Assembly: GCA_029961685.1 (NCBI GenBank)
Contig: JARWKL010000013.1
Span: forward strand, 22,846,922-22,910,921
Reading direction: 5' to 3'
From: Aristolochia californica
Lineage: Eukaryota > Streptophyta > Magnoliopsida > Piperales > Aristolochiaceae
Length of the DNA: 64,000 bases
Position 1 is the stretch's first letter. Each line of letters starts with the position of its first letter. This document shows positions 57,344-64,000 of the stretch, piece after piece. The notes below the pieces were generated by a model. It searched no databases. It was not told the DNA's origin and saw only the letters and a program-made list of their open reading frames with translations. The translations under genes and the position numbers were made by a program.

Positions 57344-59448
57344 TGTTAATTTTCAAGACTCCATGGATGAGCCCATGGAGAAAAGAAGAGACGACATGTT
57401 AAAGAGAAAACAGGAGGAAGAATGAGGTTATGGACTTGTATCCTAACCCTCCCCCTGAAGTTCTATTTATAGATAAATAAGACTATAATATTATAATTAT
57501 ATCATTAAAAATTAAAACTAATTACGTTAGTGTTATGTTTATGAGATTACTCTTTATTTACCATCATATCATCACCGTGTAAGTCTTCTCCTTGGTCTAT
57601 GGACTTGAACCCATCGTCCACCTTTCTTGGTCGTGTGGGCCTAAGCCCAACTTCTAACACACTAAACGTGTGGGCCTTCTTTAGTCATGTGAGGTTGGGC
57701 CTATCTTCCTACTCTCTTCCTCAAGATGGTGATCTATTTTTTCTTGTCAAAAGACCCATTGGCATAATAATGGTGAGAGAGAAAAAAAAAAAAGACTCCT
57801 AGTCATATAACAAAACTCCATACTCAAGTCATAGTCAAAAATACTCTCCACTCAATTTCAAAGGAGAAAAAATAGTCAAACTATGGGGCATAGAGTCTAC
57901 CCACTTTCTCAGGGTAGCTAAAAAAATATATCTTGGGTAAATAATAGACTTTACTTACGTTAGCCAATTGTGGGGCACAGAGTTTACCCACTTTCTCAGG
58001 GTAGCTAAAAAAATACATCTTGGGTAAATAATATACTTTACTCACATTAGATGTTGGGCATACTCTTATCCTTTGTAGGTAATGGGTCTATAGGCATTAT
58101 TCAGAAGTGATAATAAGAAAGTATGGGGAATCACTGAAAGATAATATGTTGGGGCCACCATGTGTTTTCTTCTTCATCAGAATAACCAATATTGACAATA
58201 ATCAACAACTGATAAACCTTTCTTCAATAATAATATTACAGCCAAAAAGATATAATAGCAGTATCGAAAATGGGCTTGGGCCCAAATAACACGTACCAAA
58301 TAATGAAAGTATTTAATACACTAACCGAGTAATAATAATCCAAGTCAATAAATGAGTCACGCTGAGTCAAGAGACCAAAGTTGATATGGCCGAGTCACCA
58401 AAGTTGACTGGGTGAGATTGGTGCAGCTAGGTGCGAGCCTCATGAGATTAAACACAAAATGAACCTCTTACTCCCCTCACCGAAAGGACTCGGCAGAGTC
58501 TGGTGTTGTCGTCCCCTGCAATAGCTTCGAAATATTATCAACAAACAGAAGAGAAGACCAGCAAAGAAAAACGATGAACCAAGAGCCAGTAATAGCAAAT
58601 AACTCGGCGATAATTCGACGGGATCAATGGCTGTCGTCTTCGGCCTCCAGAAACGGAAAGAAAGTTGTCCCCAGAGAAGGAAAAGGCTAGCAAAGCGACG
58701 ACCAGAGATCACAGACCAGCTCATAGAATCAGCTTGCAGCAGCAAATCACGGAATGAGTAGCAGTAGAGACAGTTAACGAACCAAAGACCCCGAAGAAAC
58801 ATTTCGAAATAAATCAATCGGATTATTTCTACAGTTGACAATCTTCCTGCGAGCTTCTTTTGCTTTCCTACCTTTCTCTTCTCCACGATCTTTGTTGTAT
58901 CGGCTAACAGATTTCGTTCCGTCGTGCTCGCGCAAGGAACCAAATTCTTGAGAACCTCGCCGACAATATAAGAATCGGTATTCACATATGGCCTCACAGA
59001 CCAGAGCATCGATCAAAACCCTAACTCGAATGGTCCAATCGATCGTAACCAGTACAAACACAAGTTTAATCGGTCGCTACTTAGCAACATAGCCCAGCAG
59101 TTCCCAACAGAATACATCAACTAGAAAAAGCTCTAAAACATTAAAACCAGTAGGGCGACGTGAAACCGAAGCTGACTGGAAGCTGCGATCAACCATTCAG
59201 GACAGAAACCATAATTAATGCATCCATCGGACTCGTGTCTTAACTCTCCCTATAAAACTCTATTTATAGATGAGTAAAATTATAATATTATAATTATACA
59301 TCTGAAACTTAAACTAATTACATCACTACGTGGACCTTCTCCTTGGTCTGTGGGCTTGACTCTATCGTCCACCTCTCTTGGATGTGTGGGTCTTCTTTAG
59401 ACGTATGAGTTTTCCTTGGTCGTGTAGGTTTGGGTTCATCTTTCAACA
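57344..59448 (-). mobile_element. Element D: noncoding LTR retrotransposon, one LTR partial
   Basis: Minus strand. The 3' LTR is 57344 to about 57708 (starts TGTTAATTTTCAAGACTCC on the plus strand). The 5' LTR is partial, about 59221-59448, ending TTTCAACA. Both share CTCTATTTATAGAT, ATTATAATTATA and the CTTGGTC-GTGGGC motifs. The conserved family module is at 58048-58092. The flanks TATAG and TATGA are only a weak target-duplication match. A long minus-strand frame at 58440-59009 has no recognisable domain. Confidence 0.75.
57884..58057. repeat. 87-bp tandem duplication in element D
   Basis: Units 57884-57970 and 57971-58057 share TGGGGCA, CCCACTTTCTCAGGGTAGCT and CTTGGGTAAATAAT. The CACTTTCTCAGGGTAGCT phrase also occurs, inverted, in element C (near 48820). 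Confidence 0.85.
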
Positions 59449-60337
59449 TATGAGACTCATGTAAGATTACCATATTAATTATTCAATATGAGACTCTTCG
59501 ACTATAAGAGTCCCCTAAGATTTTGTCATATTTATCTCTTCAACACATTTCCCTTAAGTTGAAGTTGCAAACTTTAGCTTGTAAAGAAAAAATCTTGGTC
59601 TTCAATATTCTTTAGTTGTATCTATTTTCCCCCATTGAATTGTTTTTCGTTGTTAATCACATAATTTCTTTTTACTACAACTACCACAACTCGTGGAATT
59701 CTTTATTGTAGGCTTTTCAAGACATCTTCTACTTCTCCTCTTTCCCCCTTAAGTATGGAATAAAAAAAAACCCAAGTTGGACAAAAAAATTTGTGAGAAG
59801 AAACCATCACTCGTGGCCAAACAACAAAACTTCATACACCAATTAACAAGCGGTCAAAATCTTAAAAAAACTACGCTCAATTTGAAATATAGAAAAACCC
59901 AATTTTATGGCATGGAGAAGACACTACTCACTATTTTAAGGTTGCCTTGCATGAATACAAAAATTTAACTCGTGCTAGATGTTGGGTATACTCCTATTCT
60001 TGGCCGGTAATTGGTGCACGGGTATTAGGAGTGATAAAAAAGATAACAAATTGAAGAAGTACATGAGGTTTAACAATCTACTCTTATAAAAAATATGATT
60101 CATTACTCAAGAGAAGGGAGTGACTAGTTGGACACCCAAGAGGATAAAATAGCAACAAACCAATGGAATAGACTAATCCCAAGGTAAAGATAATTGCAAA
60201 ATAAAAAAGTGGGGAGAGCAGAAAGGCAACAAGAGGAAGACGCCAAATAAAATTTAAACTTAGAAATTTTTTTTAGCAATATTTGGAAAAAGGAAGCAGC
60301 AGATCTTCTTAGCGGAAACTCTAGGAAAAAAAAGAAC

Positions 60338-60475
60338 AGAGCAGCACCGGAGACTTTCACCGCCAGAAAATTGGCTGCTTTCTTCGCAACCCTTGTCTTC
60401 ACGGCAATCGCCTTCGCAGGCAAGTCGTTTGCCGCTGATGCTCCAGCTCCGGTTCCTACCTACGGTCCTTGGTAA
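60338..60475 (+). pseudogene. Arabinogalactan-peptide-like fragment
   Basis: The plus strand is open: a hydrophobic signal-like run (KLAAFFATLVFTAIAFAG), then AADAPAPVPTYGPW and a stop. An N-terminal signal followed by APAPxP is how short arabinogalactan peptides look. No start codon is in frame and the GPI-anchor tail is missing. It lies inside element F on the opposite strand, so capture is likely. Confidence 0.4.
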
Positions 60476-61079
60476 TCAAGAAACAACAGCTAGAAGACAG
60501 CTTTGATATTTCGTCAATCTGCTTAACTTGATATTCCATCGATCTTGAGCCACGCTGTTTTTCAGATTTAGTTGACACATTGATATTATCTCAACGCTGC
60601 TACTTCAGGATGGATTCCCGATTCATTTTAGATCGTATCACTTCACTGATTTGAGTCATTAACAGAAGATTTTTCGTGTTTCCTTATATACCTCTGTTGC
60701 AGCTTTGGACGATCCCCATAGCTGGATTGAATTCCTGTTATTCAGGCTTCAGCACATGGTATCTTTGTTGTTGTTTATCATGGTATTACGCTTCTACTGA
60801 TTGTTTTTCATCCTTATATATCTTGGTATCACGTTGCATATATCAAGTTGCTGTTTTTTCGAATTGATTCATCATTGCCAGCCAGAGCATATCTCGTTTA
60901 ACAGCAGATTTTTTTCAGTCTGCCTTCCTGTTTTTGACGTTCCCATTCTAGTTCGCATCTTCGTTCGGAAACTTTCCTGATCGGCACGTGTGACCAGGAC
61001 GTGAATGTCATTTGTGATTTCATTTTGTCCTTTGGCATAACCTACACTCAAGGGAAAAATTAAATCTCCCTTCACGCTG

Positions 61080-61640
61080 TACTTTTTCTCATCGGAATAC
61101 AGAGACCGGCAGCGGAAGAAAAAACAGAGAAGCTTCTCTGAGACTACGGCAAAACGAGGTAAGCTCGGGACTCTCGGCGCCGGGATAAAAACAGAGGTAA
61201 GCTCGGGACTCTCGGTGCCGGGAGAGAAACAGAGGGAGGTTCGAGTCTCGGCGCCGTGAGCACTGCCGCTAGGCGTAGCTGCCGGAACAGGGCAGGTTCG
61301 AGACGCTGCAGAGTAGGGTCTCTCCGGTCGATGCTGACGCTGTAGAGGAGCTCTCGGGACTGCGTCGCCGCTGTCGGAAGAGGGTAAGCTCGGGACTTCA
61401 GGTATCTGCGTCAGTGGGAGTGGCAGTAAGACGATGCGCCGTTGCCGGAAGAGAAGCTCTCTGGACTCGGAAGAGTGAGAGCTCGAACTTGGCGCCGGGA
61501 GCACTGTCGCTCGGCGTTGTTGTCGGAAGACGGAAGTCGACGCTCGTTGTTATCGGAAGAGAGAGAGAGACGTGAAGGCTAGTTGCTGGACAGAGCGCTC
61601 AAGATGCTGGCGGGGAGGAATTCCGGTGCTGCTAGAGGCA
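61080..61640. repeat. GC-rich block similar to the solo LTR at 43296-44845
   Basis: It shares phrases such as AAGCTCGGGACTCTCGGCGC with 43490-43570, and repeated GTTGTCGGAAGA-type units. It contains short direct repeats (61163-61250). The minus-strand frame of 210 codons over it is a by-product of repeat composition. Confidence 0.55.
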
Positions 61641-61750
61641 TTAGTGAGAGGCGTAACAGGACTTTATACAAGTACGGTTTCAATATAAATATGGTTCCAT
61701 ACTCCTCGCACGGGGGAATAACTGTGGAACGCCACCGGTTCTGATACCAT

Positions 61751-62340
61751 ATTAGAACCAATTACTATATTTCCAACAATTTAGGAGGCTATTAAAATAG
61801 CAATTGCAAGCAACCGAGAAAATACCCACATAGTTTTAATAAAATTAGGAGACAAGAAAGTGTAAATGTCCAAGTCCTGATTGAAGAGGAAGGATCCTAA
61901 ATGTACATAAAATAGGAAACCTAGGAAACCTAAGAATCTAAGCACAAAAGCCACAGCAAGTTTGGCGCATATACTCCTAAACACAGAGAAAGCAAGAAAA
62001 CAAGTCCAAAAAAGTCACAATTAGTATTTGAATGTCCTATTGGGATGATTTATTATTATTAGAATATATGATTATGTTAAAGTATCATTAATATAATTAA
62101 TTTATATTTTTTGTCTCTTTTTCATTCTTACTATGGTAAAAGGTATAATTATAATATTAATATTTTTAGAATCTATAAATGGGTTTAAACTAAATTCATA
62201 ACCCTATTCTTCCTCTTTTTTTCTCACCAATGTATACACTTAACCACCACAAAACCGATGGAGAGAAGGAACAGCAGTATATAGGGCTCATAGTATCAAC
62301 TGCGCTACATTATAATACAAAAACAGAAGATCTCTCTAAT
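61751..62340. other. Noncoding, unassigned
   Basis: AT-rich sequence that may include the missing LTR of element F and the 3' flank of the gene at 62426. Nothing firm was seen. Confidence 0.3.
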
Positions 62341-62425
62341 CATTAATCTGAAAACTTTACAGAACTATGATGCGAAGAGTGTTGTTCAAACAACCAAGTA
62401 CCAACTAACTGATTTCAATTCATGT

Positions 62426-62599
62426 TTACATCCTATAGCTGCTATAACCTCCTACGCCAGGAGGACCATACCCACCAAATGTTTGTGATGTTAGCGATGA
62501 AGGGTAAGAACTGTGTGGCATCTGAGAGTAAGACCTTAGACCAGAATCAAGCATTGAATAGCTACTTGACGCCGGCTCTTTGTGTCCAGCAATAAAATC
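62426..62599 (-). CDS. Last coding exon of an unidentified gene
   Basis: The minus-strand exon is bounded upstream by the acceptor GTCTGCAG and ends in TAA, encoding 57 residues. It is rich in Ser, Gly and Tyr (PASSSYSMLDSGLRSYSQ; GGYGPPGVGGYSSYRM at the C-terminus). Such Gly/Tyr tails occur in RNA-binding proteins, but I do not recognise this one. The exon is entirely open and the splice site is good, so it is probably real. The rest of the gene would lie beyond 64000. The intron upstream holds a LINE. Confidence 0.6.
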   Translation of the reverse strand, partial: DFIAGHKEPASSSYSMLDSGLRSYSQMPHSSYPSSLTSQTFGGYGPPGVGGYSSYRM

Positions 62600-62957
62600 C
62601 TGCAGACAAGAAACAACACAGGAAGGATAAGCTTACACAAATAATTTACGAAATCAGTAAATCAAAAAGGAACTCCATGGTCCACGGAGCATCACATTGA
62701 CCCAATTTGGTCACTAGTCTTATTGTGCTATCAATCAGTTTAGTCAAATCCTGAGTATATAGTGTAGAAGAAGGCAGCAAATTTTGGAACTTGGAACAGC
62801 AATTTACCAGGGAGAGCATTTAAAAAACTGGAAACAAATATCTAGAAATTGTTTTATGGAATGCCTCAGAAATTAAACAGCTTTCAAATGCCTCTGTAAA
62901 TGTCCTTGGAACTTTTCCCATACCATAATAACATGACAAATTTTATTTTATTTTTTT

Positions 62958-64000
62958 AGAAGAATGAGATTTTACTAGGCAGAGACAGAAAACAGACAAC
63001 AAAGGAGTGGGCCCTGAACAATGGAGTCAGCAACCCTTGTTTGAGATAGAAGGATTCCTCCTTTGAGAGCAGTCAATTCCGCCGTGGAGAGGTCAACCCT
63101 TCTAATAGTCCCAGAGAAAGAAGAGAGCACCAAACAATAATGGTCTGTAAGAACACCAACAATTCCAGCCAAAACCATTTTAGGAGTGCAGCATTCATCT
63201 CTTTTATGGACCTTATCTCCAAACACCCTAAAACCTTAGGTAAACAAACATCCTTCTAGCTGACAAGATAGTACATCAACCATATTCTGCTTCCCGCCAT
63301 AGGAAGTTTCTTTTAAGCCTTTCAATCCGATTTCTAATTGAGGCTGGGCACAGAATGAAAAACATGAAGTAAAGAAGGAGGCCAGCGATGCATGAGTTAA
63401 GAAGGGTGAGGCGACCGGCCTTTTTCAATAATTGGACTCCATTGGTTTCTGTCTGTCTAGCCTCTTGTCAGAGAGCGGCAAGCCAAGATAGGTAGTCCGC
63501 AGCCTAGAAATTGAGCATCCCATGTAAACAGCATACATCTGTAAAGTGTCCACAGGGATGTTGAAACCAGTGATATTGGACTTTGTCCAGTTGATTTTTT
63601 GTCATATGGCGAGTTTGAAGAGCCCAACACTACCTTTAGTCTTGTGAGTTGATTCTTTGTCCCATCACAGAAAATAATGGTGTCATTTGCATATTGAAGG
63701 AGAGATATAACCAGATCAGGTATGTGGGAAAGAGCCATCATCTTTCCTTTTTCTTTTTTTGTGCTTCATGGATCAGAGTAGATAGATACTCAGCAATGAA
63801 ATAAAAAAGCAAGGGGGTAGGGGGCTACCTTGCCGAATTCCTCGAGTCCCTTTAAAGAAACAACATGTGGTTCCATTCAGAAGGATCAAATAGCTACCAG
63901 AGGATATGCAGTTCTTCATTCATAATTTCTGGCATTCACCAAATCCCATCCAATTCAAGAGTTGGTCTAAGAGGTTCCAGTTAACTCTGCAAAAGCTTTC
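62958..64000 (-). mobile_element. L1-type LINE fragment with RNase H, 3' part
   Basis: From high to low coordinate on the minus strand: RGIRQGS (RT, family RGxRQGDPLSP), SLLQYANDTIIFCDG (catalytic YADDT changed to YANDT), then near the end GIVGVLTDHYCLVLSSFSG and LSTAELTALKGG of the C-terminal RNase H of plant L1 elements. An A-rich tail lies at about 62939-62958. Stops and frameshifts show decay. It runs past the window edge. Same orientation as the gene whose intron it occupies. Confidence 0.82.

Larger units (their letters stand above)
59449..61750 (-). mobile_element. Element F: decayed noncoding LTR element
   Basis: 59449-59546 looks like the end of an LTR (ending CTTCAACA) followed by a mutated purine tract (minus AACTTAAGGGAAATG). 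The interior resembles element E (59560-59860) and holds the family module at 59974-60017. A minus-strand primer-like site TGGTATCAGAACC lies at 61738-61750. The matching 5' LTR beyond 61750 could not be proven. Contains an arabinogalactan-peptide-like scrap and a GC-rich repeat block. Confidence 0.45.

Noticed and set aside
58440..59009. 189-codon minus-strand frame with hydrophobic stretches in element D
   Set aside because: No recognisable family. The interior of these elements is noncoding in the other copies, so chance opening is likelier.
60872..61504. 210-codon minus-strand frame
   Set aside because: It lies over the GC-rich repeat block. Ser/Pro/Arg-rich with no domain.

Overview
The window is nuclear DNA from a flowering plant. 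I cannot name the species. The evidence is two spliced, plant-specific genes (a GATA26/27-type zinc-finger factor and an expansin-like B protein), a nuclear tRNA-Trp gene, plant Ty1/copia and chromovirus Ty3/gypsy retrotransposons, a hAT element with plant gene exons inside it, and an endogenous pararetrovirus remnant. Most of the 64 kb is nested and decayed transposable elements.

Layout. 1-4.3 kb: a broken chimera of three gene fragments on the minus strand (proton-pump-interactor-like, beta-galactosidase C-terminus, poly(A)-binding protein), split by a 2.7-kb noncoding LTR element (element A) with a perfect target duplication. 4.4-16 kb: a decayed minus-strand copia element whose 5' region was hit by a nearly complete 5.26-kb chromovirus. 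16-18.5 kb: element B, a relative of A. 18.5-25 kb: AT-rich noncoding DNA with a terminal-inverted-repeat (TIR) element and a MITE. 25.3-33.4 kb: an eight-exon GATA factor gene whose seventh intron carries an antisense copia deletion derivative. 33.4-46.4 kb: intergenic DNA, element E, and copia fragments carrying a hAT element with UNE10/PIF7-like bHLH exons. This stretch also holds a TIR-type element with an EDR1-like kinase fragment and a solo LTR. 46.7-49.4 kb: element C. 49.4-52.7 kb: a pararetrovirus fragment, followed by a three-unit tandem array whose units begin with the tRNA-Met primer site. 54.3 kb: tRNA-Trp. 55.8-56.8 kb: a four-exon expansin-like B gene. 57.3-61.7 kb: minus-strand noncoding LTR elements D and F. 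62.4-64 kb: the last exon of an unidentified minus-strand gene with an L1-type LINE in the intron before it.

The host loci that look intact are the GATA gene, the tRNA-Trp gene, the EXLB gene and the partial gene at the right edge. The most unusual content is the group of noncoding LTR elements (A, B, C, D, F, with E related). They have no protein-coding capacity I can see, but they share conserved 3' internal modules. The gene-capturing DNA transposons are the other notable feature.
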